From assembly GCA_049724395.1 (NCBI GenBank), contig JAUGWO010000159.1, positions 104,441 through 168,440 on the forward strand: a stretch of DNA of 64,000 nt, written 5' to 3'. Positions 51,601 to 63,475 of the stretch are shown here, one piece after another. This DNA is from Spongospora subterranea f. sp. subterranea. Its lineage: Eukaryota > Endomyxa: Phytomyxea > Phytomyxea > Plasmodiophorida. How positions within the stretch are numbered: the stretch's first letter is position 1; every line of letters begins with the position of its first letter. The notes below the pieces were generated by a model. It searched no databases, was not told where the DNA came from, and worked only from the letters and a program-made list of their open reading frames with translations. The translations under genes and the position numbers were made by a program.

Positions 51601-52729
51601 TGCTCTATTCTCGACTTGTGCTTCAAAGTTGATCAGTGCTGCAGCCGTTGGCGATAACACGATGTCGCTGCTGTGAGTCGAGAGTTACTGTGAATGAGAA
51701 CGGAGATGAAAGGCCAGATAAGACCCCTTTTTCGTCCACGATTTCTATCAGGAATCTTCAACCGCATGTTCCGGCTCTGTTCACGATAACACAAAGGTCA
51801 AGAGACGATCAATGGTGACAGTTCATACCTGGTTTCTCTGAAGAAGGCAAAAATGAACGTTGAGAATTTCTTGTTGTGATGTCGATCCTAACGAATCATT
51901 TATGTTTGAACTGCTCGTCCGCATTCGATTGTCAAAAGTACTGGATCTACATTGATAATAACCGTGTCCGAACTGCCACCAACAGGTACTTTACAGACCA
52001 GAAGTTTGCTGATGACAGTCATTATGTTCTTCAGCTCACGTTTGTCCAATCAAACTCCAATCATCATAAAACTGCATCGAATTCGAACTTTGCTTTTATA
52101 CCGATTTTTTGAAATTGTATGTTTGGTGTCGTGTTTGTGATAGATGAAGTTATCGACCAGTTGAGCTCTGCGTCAATGTATAGCGGTAAGAGTAGCAGTA
52201 AATGTCTCAACGTGAACTCCTGAGCATGAACAGCTCTTGACCTCAATCGTTTTGGACCTCACTGACGGTGTCGATGGGGATGTGGTAACCGGAAAGCAAT
52301 TAGAATCACGACGCCTTGTTCGTGTTGTTGGATTCGGCGTTTTCGTTGAGCGATATATTCAGTGGACGAATAATCGTGTGATTGGTCGTTGGTGGTGGCG
52401 ATCCAGGTTCGTGTCGTCGCCTCCACTGCCACTGAGTTTATCTTGGTCGTTTTCCATTGGCTATGGATGTTGTTCATGATATGGATACCCCTGACGATGT
52501 CCACGACCTTCACCCCGGAAAACGTGAATGAAAATCGATTGTGGGTGAAGTCCCGTCCTATCAAATTCAGACCAAATTTACCACAGAAACGTCGAATAGA
52601 TGGGAGAGGATAATCGGGTATATAAACACTGGTGTATGACACATTGAACCGGTTCGTTTCATCTTTGACTCTGAACTCATCCTTATCCGATGACGAACCG
52701 CGCTACTGTTGCGCCATCCCATTCCTCCA
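51601..52729. other. Noncoding or unresolved, 1.1 kb
   Basis: A minus-strand frame near 52500..52642 (FCGKFGLNLIGRDFTHNRFS, then FTFSGVKVVDIVRG) looks protein-like but could not be assigned or extended. Nothing else recognised. Confidence 0.3.
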
Positions 52730-55049
52730 ATGGGTGTCCTCAACCTGTTTGTATTGCTGGTGGTGGTGATCAGACCGACTCGATCTGTGACCCCCGAACC
52801 TGATCATGGTTGTGGCGAACCCCATGGCTCCGGTCAGGTCAATTCCGCCACAAGAATCGCCTCTTCGACTATCTCGGTATGGATGGCGGAATGTCGCTCC
52901 AAATTAAATTGCCGAATTCTGAGATCATTGATGATTGCAGGACACATTGTCGCCATCGCAGGAGTTGGCAATGCTCCAATGCAAGACCCAAGGTTTACAC
53001 TATCAAATATTGGAATACTCGACATTGGATTCATATTTGCTGAGAAGGCAATTCCTTGTTGGCGTTTGATTCTTTTAATATCAATCGTGTCGACCAGTTT
53101 GGTGACAGTTCTTTGATAAATGTAGTCGTTCAGTTCATCTTCATATAGAGATTCGGCTTGTTAAGTGCGTTTTTAGGAATGTCACTCGAGCCCGGGTTCG
53201 AGAATTGACGCGTCCCATATCAGTATCGATTCTCAACGTCGGAGCCAAGAGCGCAAAAACCTCCATTGCTTTATCGATCTAAATCGAATTCCTATTGATT
53301 CGGAAATTTTGCCGTCAACAGACTCTCTCGGGAGTCTCGTGCCCGATAACAGAAACGCCCACCAGTTTGGGCACGGTCCTTCCAGAAACTTCGAGGTTCA
53401 GTTCATGTCCAAATTGTATTTGGGTTTGCTAATTTCGTGTTAGGATTGGACCCTGATGAGCACGAGGTCAAACGGTGATGCATCCCGTATCAGTATTGAT
53501 GGTCAACGGTCAATTGAACGCGTAGAGGGCCAAACCTTCGATTGCCGCATCGACAATCCGATTGATTCAAAAAACCAGCCAGATGACGTTCGTGAGAATT
53601 TCGTGCCAGTAAACGATTGCTGATAATCGTGATTAACAATATCTGCTTATGTCGTACTAGGATGGATTTCCGGAGCAGGCTCACAAAACGGTTCAGGTTC
53701 GACATGTCAAATACTTGGCGGGATTGAAAATTCTCTGTCGGCGCCTAAACTGGGACCTGAATGAGGTCAAAGACTATGATAGCCTCTGTGTCTTTCTGGT
53801 CAGAACTCTCGTTCCCCGCTCTGTCTGGGATTTGATGATCACAAACGGTGTCGTCTGTTTAGGGAAAGGATACGAATCTGGAACAGGTCGAGTTTCACGA
53901 CAGTGTGGCCATAACGGAATACATGATGGAAATACTCGGAAAGTCGGGGCGGGATATCGTTGAGGTCGCACAAAACAAGATCGATTTCTCTATAACAATA
54001 GGAAAATTGGCAGGGCAACCAGCACCCTTCAAAAACTAATCCTAATTTCGAATTTGATTTTGAAACTGGTCTCTCGCAGATCGCTCTGCAGTATTAGTTC
54101 TAAGATGATCTTTTGTCTCATGAACACCTGTATCCCCGTCCTTCAATGTCTTGTGAAATGTTGTGGCAAAGACATGGACCTGTTCCAGACACGTTGGGGA
54201 ACGCGTTTCAATCACCGTTATTTTGGAGTGAAATGCTGCCCCGGTCGTAGATTACATCATAACACCTGCGGTTACCTGAGGATGAAAATCGTCAGAAACC
54301 CTGACAACAGGTTTTCATTCGCCTTTTGTTAGAAATATTGATTAACACTTGTGCTTTCAGAAACAAGTACTCCGGTTTATTGGATCTCAAAGCTCTTGTT
54401 CTTGCTGTCTCAAAGTCAAAAACCGCAGAAGAGAAACTCAAACTGTGCTGTGAATTCAACGAGAAATACGAGTCAAGTAGCTTCGCAACTCGAGATCTTC
54501 TCCGACAATATCATCACCAGTCTTCGAGACCAATCTGGCACCGGGTGCTTTGTGCATCACTGTGGCCAAGATATAAATCAATGGATTCGAAAATGGGGCC
54601 CTCAATTCAAACATTCGCTATTCAGAACGCGGAAATGTCTGGGCTTGGAGTCCCTTAAATGCGGATCGACCGACCAACTATTTGATATTCCTGGAAGACG
54701 TTCTCTTCGCTACAAATCAACCCGAGACCTCCTCCCAGCGATTTCCGAGATTTTCGAACAGTATGATCAGTTCGTGATTACGAAGACACCATCAATGAAA
54801 TCGCCTCATCCGGGTTTATCTACTTTGATCAGAACATGCCGTCCTGTTTACAATTGTTTACATCGTCATTGCGATGGAAGTGTTGAGGAATTTGTTCGGA
54901 GATGGGGAGAATCAGTAAACCACACCAAGTTCAGTCGCGATTACTGTCCTGGAACAGGCAGAGAGGAATATGATGTCTGCCAATTTGATTCTCGGTCATC
55001 CCAAGTTTTGATAATGGTTGACCCTCCAATGACTCAACATATATGGTAG
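52730..55049 (+). CDS. Candidate secreted cysteine-rich protein with tandem exon duplications
   Basis: Inferred multi-exon gene. It opens with a signal peptide (MGVLNLFVLLVVVIRPTRSV, 52730). A nearby frame gives NSEIIDDCRTHCRHRRSW. From 53130 an exon-intron unit repeats about every 265-295 bp (53130, 53396, 53690), with peptides SRISIDSQRRSQER and SRISIDGQRSIER, and VQF/VQV..KYL at unit starts. An exon near 53875-54035 reads VEFHDSVAITEYMMEIL. Then a ~50-residue module occurs three times: CIPVLQCLVKCCGKDMDLFQ with RWGTRFNHRYF...CCPG (54100-54250); CFVHHCGQDINQWIRKWG (54537-54650); CRPVYNCLHRHCDGSVEEF with RRWGESVNHTKF...YCPG (54830-54960). The stop is at 55047-55049. No family recognised. Exon linkage is uncertain and the region might hold two genes; the module repeat itself is visible. 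Confidence 0.45.
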
Positions 55050-55822
55050 ATGAAGTCAATAAACCTGATGAGCTTAGGAGTAGTTTCACAAGGGGTTATA
55101 GGATTACTCTGTTGTATGATTTAATATGAACTTTCTCGGTATAATTCCGTTGGGGTCTTTGACACAAACGCAATTACTAAAATGGAAAAACGCATCACGA
55201 TAAATCGACTTCTCGACATGGGATAAAAAATCCATATGTCGGAATTGATATTTGGCCGGTACACACTTGTGTTTTGTTCCAAAATAGCTGGCCGGTTGCA
55301 CTTTCACCCTTTGAAATCAACAGGATTTGAGTAGATTTGAGCAACGTGATTTCACAATTGCAGTTTATTGAATAGTTGAGCCATCTCATCATCCACGATG
55401 ATCATCTTCGCATTCGCGACCGATTTCACCGAACAAGGACGTGCAATTGGGAGCTGTCCTGCCCTTTGTAACTTCTCTTTCCCGATGTCCGGATTTTATC
55501 TGTTGCCGCCATCGTCGTCCATGCAGGACTGCAGCACCGTATGTAGCGTCAAAAAAATCGATTTGATTTTGACAAAGTCCAGTTCGTCAAAACGACTTTA
55601 ACACTGCCGTGATCAAGTCATCCAAATTCGCAGTTGTTTTTTGGTGCTGCAGTGACTGGATCATTGCATGAAGATCCAAAATGTTCCTATATCCGGATTA
55701 TTTCAGTGGTTGACAGAACAAATTTATCGTGTTCATATCCACCCTCTTTGGCTGCTGCAACAAAAGGATGATAACGGGAGCCGGGAGGAATTTCTGTCAG
55801 TCGACAGATAGCAGGCCACGCA
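55050..55822. other. Noncoding
   Basis: About 770 bp without a recognised gene; small ORFs only. Leads into the 26-bp tandem array and the Ty3 fossils. Confidence 0.35.
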
Positions 55823-55959
55823 TCAGTCGTCTGATGTGATCAGTGACATCAGTCGTCTGATGTGATCAGTGACATCAGTCGTCTGATGTGATCAGTGACA
55901 TCAGTCGTCTGATGTGATCAGTGACATCAGTCGTCTGATGTGATCAGTGACATCAGTCG
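55823..55959. repeat. Tandem array, 26 bp unit, five full copies plus a partial
   Basis: The 26-mer beginning TCAGTCGTCTGATGTGATCA repeats without spacers at 55823, 55849, 55875, 55901 and 55927, apparently identical in every full copy, then stops after seven bases of a sixth. The identity implies recent expansion. It probably lies in the long terminal repeat or leader of the adjacent Ty3-type fossil. Confidence 0.9.
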
Positions 55960-56239
55960 CCAACTCACTTAGTTGCGACTGATCCATTAGTCGCCGGTGT
56001 ACACATGAGCACTGTCAGGTTTGACTTTACGTTACGCATTTGGACAAAACCTTGTACGTCTCGGGCAACTGGGAACCTGTATATACACGTGTGTATATCT
56101 GATGACCGCAAGTGTATAATGAACAACACTGCAGCATATTGGCGTTTTCGATCTGGTCACCTCGTCGATTGTTTGTTTTCAATTGTTCCCGACCAGAGAC
56201 TCATCACTATGGAAAACTTTTCCGTTGTCAGACCTTGAG

Positions 56240-57113
56240 CAGTTCAAATTTCCAATCGAGTTACCGGAAGGCTTCCAGTACAAATTTGAGACCACAACTT
56301 AATCCCTCTGCTGACGAAAGGGCGAATCACCTTCGGAGCATTCGTTTATTTTTGCGACGACAACTCGAACAGGCCGTGAAATCGATGAAAAAATACGCCG
56401 ACAAAAAACGATCCTATGCTCCCGCATATTCACTGTGCGAGTTGGTTATGGTGAAGAGAACCGATTGGAATACAACACGACCATGCCCAAAACTCGAAGA
56501 TCGATTCGCAGGGACTTTCCAAATTATAGAATCATTAACGAGGTGACATACTCGGTGAAGCTACCAACAACCTGGCGGGTTCATAACAACACGACCATCC
56601 CGCATATTCACTGTGCGAGTTGGTTATGGTGAAGAGAACCGATTGGAATACAACACGACCATGCCCAAAAACTCGAAGATCGATTCGCAGGGACTTTCCA
56701 AATTATAGAATCATTAACGAGGTGACATACTCGGTGAAGCTACCAACAACCTGGCGGGTTCATAACACTTTCCATGTGCCCCAGCTTGAACCATACCACG
56801 CGAACGACATCACGAATCGAGAACAGGTCTGTCCACCAGAACCCGTATTCCTCCCAGAAGAATCCTCGCAGCCACTGTTTATCATCAGGAACGTACTGGA
56901 TTCAAGAATCTATAGGAACCAACTTCAGTATTTGATCGACTGAGAAGGCTATCCACCGTCAGAGCGGTCATGGGAACCAGCGCGAGGCCTCGCCGATAAT
57001 CTCCCGCTCTTCGTCAAGGGCCTCGCCGATAATCTCCCGCTCTTCGTCAAGCAATCAGTCAATTCCATCGCCTATATCTCGACAGACCGAATTGGGGTTA
57101 AAAGGGGGAGGTA
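56240..57113 (+). mobile_element. Ty3/chromovirus fossil A, integrase end and chromodomain
   Basis: Plus-strand translations show the C-terminal integrase region (PCPKLEDRFAGTFQIIESL), the VTYSVKLPTTWRVHN block, FHVPQLEPYHAND, and a chromodomain remnant ending near 56990. A ~180 bp segment is tandemly duplicated within it (about 56430-56600 and 56612-56780), nearly identical, hence recent relative to the element. A purine-rich tract (AAAAGGGGGAGGTAG) near 57099-57113 precedes an LTR-like start. Broken in several places. Confidence 0.75.
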
Positions 57114-57300
57114 GTGTCAGGGCCCCACATGTCATGACCCCACTATAGGTAATATCTGTACAGTGACACACATCAGACGATATGATTCCCTGAATACAAG
57201 TTACCACAAGGGAATCAGATCGTATTATTAGTCGCTAATACACACAGCCTTGGGCTCTTCCCTACTCTCGTCGTTGTCCTAACATGCCTCTGTATGCACT
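57114..57300 (+). mobile_element. LTR-like segment of chromovirus fossil A
   Basis: Begins TGTCAGGGCCCCACATGTCA directly after the polypurine-like tract, as expected for the 3' LTR of a chromovirus. The right end is not defined; a second fossil's pol follows from about 57325. A matching 5' LTR was not confirmed. Confidence 0.5.
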
Positions 57301-57324
57301 CATACGCAAGTCTCAAACGTTTTA

Positions 57325-59388
57325 ATGGAACTCCGACTCCGAAGCCGCCTTTCAGCGTTTAAAGCTTGCGTTACATCGGCACCAGTTCTCAAAACATACG
57401 ACCCAGACCTCCCAATCGTAATCGAAGCCGATGCAACGGACTATGCCCTCGGGGCAATAATATCCCAGTCCCACAATGATGGCGATCACCCAATTGCTTT
57501 TTTTTCGCGGAAGTTGAGTTCCGCTGAATTAAATTACGAGATTTATGACAAAGAACTCCTCGCCATCGTTTCCGCTTTCCAACAGTGGCGACATTACCTG
57601 CACGGCGCTTTCGTGCCTATCACCGTCTAGAGCGATCAGAAAAACTTAGAGTGGTTCATGTCGTCTAAAATGTTAAATCGTCGACAAGTACGGTGGTCCA
57701 TATTGCTTCTTTCAGAATTCACATTTCGAATCAGACACCGCGCGGGTAAATTATCTGCCAAACCTGATGCACTATCTCGTCGTCCAGATTATCAACTCAT
57801 CAATCAAGATCGGGTAACGCGGCCGATCTTGTCACCTACCATCTTTGTCAATAATCTGCTTTTTGGACCAACGACACCGCCTCCCAGTCCGGAATTATTG
57901 GAACGTTTGAAACGTCTAAATTTACCCCTGTCAAAGTTAGAGCAGTTTTCGTTGGTTGGCAACATTTTATATTATCGTGATCGCGAATATGTAGCAGAAG
58001 ATACCCGACGCCTGGCACTCCTTCTTTTGCGACACGACGCGCCTTAGCAGGACACTTCGGAGAACAAAGACTTACAATCTACTCTCGCGCGATTACTGGT
58101 GGCCGGGAATGAAGACCATGGTCATAACATAGCTTATCTTGTTTTTAGTAAAAGTTTGAAGAAAAAGCTCCAAATAGTAAATATAAAGTACCACTTAAGA
58201 TAGAATTAAAATACTTTTAATCCCGGGAATGAAGACCATGGTCACCACGTACGTTGCATCCTGCGAAATCTGCGCTCGTTCTAAAGCGCCTCGACATAGA
58301 CCTTCAGGATTACTACTACCCCTCACCATTCCACAACGGCCCTGGACCTCAATTTCGATGGATTTTATTGTCAAGCTGCCTCGCTCAGCGGGATCAGATT
58401 CCGCGTTAGTCGTCGTCGATAGATTTACCAGGATGGCCATTTCATACCATGTAAAGAATCCTGTTCAAGCCAAGAACTGGCCTTCATCGTCTTCTCTCAC
58501 GTGTTCAAACTGCATGGATTACCCGACGACATCGTCTCCGATCGAGGCCCGCAGTTTGTTGCCACATTCTGGAAAAACTTGCTAAAGCTGTTGTCGATCA
58601 GCCGTAATTTGTCGTCTTCGCGTCACCCACAATCTGATGGTCAGACCAAGCGAGTTAACCAGGTTATTGAGCAATACCTTCGTTGTTACGTTAGTTTAAT
58701 GCAGAACGATTGGACACGCTACCTACCTATGGACGAGTTCGCCTACATTGACTCAACGCATTCGTCTACCAAAGTGAGTCCTTTTTTTGCAAACCTCGGC
58801 TACCCCCCGCGGTTCGACTTCATGGGTAATTCCGAAAACGTTTGCAACCCTCGTGCTTCGACGCTGTACGAATCTTTGACAGTTATTCACGATCAATTGA
58901 GGTTCAATTTGAAAATCGCAACAGCTAAATCAAAACAGAATGCGGATCGTAAACGACAGCCCAGTCCGGATTACAAACCTGGTGATCAAGTATGGCTCAA
59001 AAGAGGACAGATTCGGTCAAGTCGCCCCTGTGAGAAGCTATCGGAGAAACTTTTGGGACCGTTTTCTATCAAGCGCGTGATCAACCCAGTGGCCTCCGAG
59101 CTCGAACTGCCGCAAACATCACGTCTACACCCAGTTTTCCACGTATCCCTGCTGGAAAAGTACGTCCCAAATACCATTCCCAATCGTACGCAACCCAACC
59201 CACCTCCATGGATGCTTGATGAAGAGAATCAGCAATTGTATGAAGTCGGAAAAATCATCGACTTTCGACGAGCCCGAGGTCAGATCCAATACCTCATTCA
59301 CTGGAAAGGATACGACGAAGAAAACAGAACGTGGGAACCCGCAAAACCTCTGATTGAAAGTGCCACTTCCGCCCTAAGCAAAGAATGA
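57325..59388 (+). mobile_element. Ty3/chromovirus fossil B: RT/RNase H, integrase, chromodomain
   Basis: Long partial pol. RNase H is clear ([38 protein letters not shown]), followed by RHRAGKLSAKPDALSRRPDY. The integrase zinc-finger and core follow (SISMDFIVKLPRSA, SSRHPQSDGQTKRVNQVIEQ), and the C-terminal part ends with a good chromodomain (YEVGKIIDFRRARGQIQYLI, HWKGYDEENRTWEPA). A ~100 bp foreign segment flanked by 22 bp direct repeats sits near 58103-58244. Gag and the start of pol are absent. A few breaks only, so probably younger than the Copia remnants. Confidence 0.88.
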
Positions 59389-59638
59389 TCGATATTCCAT
59401 CAGAATCACCCAGAAAAAACCAGCTACTACGTTTCCCCACAGGCCACGTTCATGCAGAATGGTTCCAACCCTTTCTAAACTCCCGCATTCGTCTGCATCA
59501 TCTGTTCAACTCGTTGTCCCTGTTTCATGAACCATCCTGGACGCTGCAGTTTTACGTTCTTTAGACCATCATTCGGGTTCAGAACTTTAGCATTTAACGC
59601 GTCAGGCGGCAATGCTCGATGATTCTGGGAGTTGTCGA

Positions 59639-61545
59639 ATGTTGTGGCGGACTGCGTAGACCGCTCAATGTACCACCATTGATTTGCGACCTTGGTTTGA
59701 CGCCACATCAACAAGGTATTGGCCATCTGTGCTTCAGATGACCACGAACTGACCATTGGTTGTTTGTGCAGGACCGCATGGATTACGTTGCGATCACCAC
59801 CGCCGACATGGATGGAGTAGCAACGACCGACTGGCAACTCATGATCGAGAAAGCCTCTGTCCATGAACAGTCCTTTCTGCTCATGGACAGCTGGGACGTG
59901 GCAACAGCCGTGCGTAGTGTAAAACCCGTTTTGATTCGCCAGTGTACCAATTTTTTCAACGTTCGTCAACCGCTAACTCTGCAATCCGTCGCAAGAGCGG
60001 TTGGAAACGCAGTAAGTCCAACACCGTCGTTACCATTCGAATCTCACTCCTTTCAATCATAAATGGCTTCGTGGCGCCTTTCAGTACGCACACTCGGACG
60101 ATGTCCACCCGTCCGTAACATCGCCCGACGGTACTCGCAATCTCGATTAGAACGAGCCGGAATCGCAATCATATCGCAGTTTATCCTTATTATCAGTCTG
60201 CTAATGCCCATATCTTTTCAGTTTTCCCCACCAACATCCGACGCCTTGCGCACAGACGTCAGAGGCGTAGCTGCTCTAAAGTCTGTCGTTGAAGTGGTAT
60301 CACACAAGGCCCAAACACATAGCATTGGTGTTGTGCCACAGCAATTCTTCGTTCATGTAGGGACAGCTTTGGGTTTTATTTCCATTTTTTATCTGACCAA
60401 CAACACATTGCAGTATGGCACCTGTCTTACTCCCGTTCATGCCGATCCAGGCCGCGTATCTTGCGCGGTCGTGCCACATGTTACAAAATTTGGGTGATTT
60501 GGCACCATCCCCAATGGAGCCAACGTCAATTGCTGTTTGCGTTCGACGGCGTTGGCACCATATCCAGCATCGTCGCCTTCGCTAACCTGTGTCGGCGTCC
60601 AGAGGTTCTGGCCGACATAGGTCAGCGAACGAGGCGATGCTCGGTAATGTGACAACGCCGTCAAACGGAAACATCATTTTCCGTTGGCTCCATTCAGGAT
60701 GGTGCCAAATCACCCAGATTTTGTAACACTGTACACCCGGACGTGGCACGACCGCGCAAGATACGCGGCCTGGGTCCGCATGAACTGGAGTCAAGCAGGT
60801 GCGATACTGCAATGTGTTGTTGGTCAGATAAAAAATGGAAATAAAACCCAAAACTGTCCCTACATGAACGAAGAATTGCTGTGGCACAACACCAATGCTA
60901 TGTGTTTGGGCCTTGTGTGATACCACTTCAACGACAGACTTTAGAGCAGCTACGCCTCTGACGTCTGTGCGCAAGATGTCGGATGTTGGTGGAGAAAACT
61001 GAAAAGATATGGGCATTAGCAGAGCTGATAATAAGGATAAACTGCGATATGATTGCGATTCCGGCTCGTTCTAATCGAGATTGCGAGTACCGTCGGGCGA
61101 TGTTATGGACGGGTGGACATCGTCCGAGTGTGCGTACTGAAAGGCGCCACGAAGCCATTTATGATTGAAAGGAGTGAGATTCGAATGGTAACGACGGTGT
61201 TGGACTTACTGCGTTTCCAACCGCTCTTGCGACGGATTGCAGAGTTAGCGGTTGACGAACGTTGAAAAAATTGGTACACTGGCGAATCAAAACGGGTTTT
61301 ACACTACGCACGGCTGTTGCCACGTCCAGCTGTCCATGAGCAGAAAGGACTGTTCATAGGCCTTCTCGATCATGAGTTGCCAGTCGGTTGTTGCTACTCC
61401 AGCCATGTCGGCGGTGGTGATCGCGGCGTAATCCATGCGGTCCTGCACAAACAACCAATGGTCAGTTCGTGGTCATCTGAAGCAAGCACAGATGGCCAAT
61501 ACCTTGTTGATGTGGCAAATCCACGCAGTCCGCCACAACATCACA
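59639..61545. repeat. 1.9 kb near-palindrome (inverted duplication)
   Basis: The left arm (59639 to about 60595) is repeated in reverse complement by the right arm (about 60615 to 61545), with centre near 60605 and almost no spacer. Both arms encode MASWRLSVRTLGRCPPV then NIARRYSQSRLERAG, and SHKAQTHSIGVVPQQFFVHV. The outer ends mirror too (GTGGCGGACTGCG / CGCAGTCCGCCAC). The arms have clear but limited divergence and one larger length difference. Coding content of the arms was not assigned; several frames are open on both strands. Confidence 0.85.
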
Positions 61546-61813
61546 GTGCGCCCAGCACCCATAAAGGGGGGACTTGGCTGGTGACTAGGAATGTATGTAT
61601 ATAGATACACTTGGGTGCCCCGTGGAGCGCCCGGGTGACTCTATTGCACGTGAGCCTATGTGATGGAATTCGGAAATGTTTTCTGGAGACTGGAGATGTG
61701 ATGGAATTTTTGAAATGTAATGGCAATGTGATTCAAAAACACACGTTTTGAATGACGCACGACAATGTCGTCATGTGGTCAATGGCTTGCTGTATTGTAG
61801 TAGGCAACAGGAT

Positions 61814-62389
61814 TCAGTCATCACAGTCGGTTTCATACACAATCGGATCATGGTTTTGAGATATGAATAGCGCCAGAGATTCCTTGGGAGGGGATAGAAG
61901 TGGTGATGACACGATCTCCCCTGTCAGATGTTCGTCCATAGCTTGCCGATGGCGAGGAGGGATGCTTGCAATGACAGCATCGAGATAATGCGGCTTGGCC
62001 ATGAGCTTGGTGTAGTAGTTACGGTAGAGTTGCCTCCATCCGTCGGCAGTTCGGGTGAAGTCGTTGAGGAACTCTCTGAGGCGATCCCAGGTTCCTCGGG
62101 AATTTCCCGACTGCCCACACTCGTTCACCCAATACATAATCGCTCCCAGCTCCCACTCTTGGGGGTTTCGACGGGTCCGGGGAGAATTTGACTTTTGAAC
62201 GGACTTGGAAGGTTTGGTCTCGACATCGGGCGTTCTGACCGGGATTACAGGAGCAGCGGCAGTTTGTCGACTGGAGACCGGCGTTGAAGGCACTGACCGC
62301 AGTTCCTTAATTAAACTATTGGCAGACTGTGTGTGATACTTGGACGGCGGTTTCATTGCGGTAAGGTCGATGGGTTTGGGCTTCGACAT
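61814..62389 (-). CDS. Unknown protein with a Myb/SANT-like segment
   Basis: Open frame of 191 residues from ATG 62389. A Ser/Pro-rich, basic N-terminal half (SKSVQKSNSPRTRRNP) leads to a segment WELGAIMYWVNECGQSG, TWDRLREFLNDFTRT and WRQLYRNYYTKLMAKP. The spacing of aromatic residues (W..GAI.Y, W..L..F, GW..LY.NYY) recalls Myb/SANT or RAP1-type DNA-binding helices. The end, PLLSPPKESLALFIS...YETDCDD, is acidic. No homologue recognised; an upstream exon is possible. It is bounded by the palindrome on one side and noncoding DNA on the other. Confidence 0.45.
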   Translation of the reverse strand: MSKPKPIDLTAMKPPSKYHTQSANSLIKELRSVPSTPVSSRQTAAAPVIPVRTPDVETKPSKSVQKSNSPRTRRNPQEWELGAIMYWVNECGQSGNSRGTWDRLREFLNDFTRTADGWRQLYRNYYTKLMAKPHYLDAVIASIPPRHRQAMDEHLTGEIVSSPLLSPPKESLALFISQNHDPIVYETDCDD

Positions 62390-62949
62390 CTCCAACGACG
62401 GCGGGATGGGCGGGGTCGTGTCGGTTGATGGATTGAGAACAATCTGACATACTTGGATTCATGTTTGGCAAAACTTCCGAACGTCGTCGCTGACGGGGGG
62501 CATGAGGCGAGTGGCTGAATGTTTAATCGAACTGTTGTGAAAATTGAAACAAAGGCTTTATGGCGATAAAGTAGCGCAGTAAGAATATTCAACGACACGC
62601 TTGGGTACAACAAGATGATTGACCCGAGTAGTTGCCAGTGGCCTGTCAATCCGATTGTTTAGGTCAGTGCAGTTCCGCAACGATCAGCGTGGATGACGAA
62701 GCTATCTACGGCAAGAAAGCCTGCGGAGCGCCAATTAGGAAGATGGGATGATGGCTGTTGATTGTTCTCACGAGAGTGTTGTGCCAAGGCCTCGACAGTA
62801 AAATCGGAAGCTGGCGGCTACCGCGAACAAGCCAACCCACGACTGTTCCCAATACCGATATTGTTGACGGTGAAAATTAATGTTAATTGATGGATATACG
62901 CTCTAGTGTGGGTTTTCTATCTAAGTTTCAGGGCGATGATGGTTTCATC
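62390..62949. other. Noncoding
   Basis: About 560 bp upstream of the Myb-like gene. Nothing recognised besides small ORFs. Confidence 0.35.
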
Positions 62950-63230
62950 GTGAAAATGTATGATGGTTCGGCCTCACCAACGACGAAGACAATGCAAGCC
63001 CTTCAGCGTCTTCACCTAGTAGGTCCTGAGGCCCATTTCCCCAATCATTTAGGTCCCACAGGTCATAACTTCACTGACGCTGACATCCTTTTCGTTCCGA
63101 AATCCACCAACTTCGACTCGGCTGGCGGCCCTTCTGGATGGACCACCATTTTTCCGCTGGGTGAAGACGCTGAAGGGATGGCATTGTCTCCGTTGTTGGT
63201 GGGGCCAAACCAGCACTGGAGGCGGTCGGC
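62950..63230. repeat. Inverted repeat, arms ~60-100 bp
   Basis: CCCTTCAGCGTCTTCAC (near 63000) on the plus strand is mirrored by GTGAAGACGCTGAAGGG (near 63162). ACAATGC/GCATTGT and the GGTTCGGCCTCAC / GTGGGGCCAAACC ends extend the match with mismatches. Spacer about 140 bp. Diverged; origin unknown. Confidence 0.65.
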
Positions 63231-63475
63231 TTGACCATCGGCCACGATGCGGATTCGTTTTCTCGGGCCGCAGACGCGTGTTGAGCAGACACGTGCTGAG
63301 GTTAACGATTTCGTCCTCTTGATCGTTCGCTATGAGCGCGCGATGGAACTTTCATTATATTTACAAAAACAGCCCTATCTATCTTCTTCGTTATACCATC
63401 GAAAGCGATTAACTGTAGCGTCAAAAACGGAATTAGATAAACCCTTCAATAATTTCTTGGAAATGTCAGCACTCA

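Noticed and set aside
53185-53205. tRNA B-box-like string (GGGTTCGAGAATTG)
   Set aside because: No matching A-box, cloverleaf or acceptor stem around it, and it lies in the duplicated exon unit.
55823-55959. CRISPR-like array of short repeats
   Set aside because: The 26-mers are directly adjacent with no spacers, and the window is eukaryotic; it is an ordinary tandem repeat.
59639-61545. Amplification or assembly chimera producing an inverted copy
   Set aside because: The arms differ at many sites and in one larger length difference, which a recent artefact would not show; still worth confirming with spanning reads.
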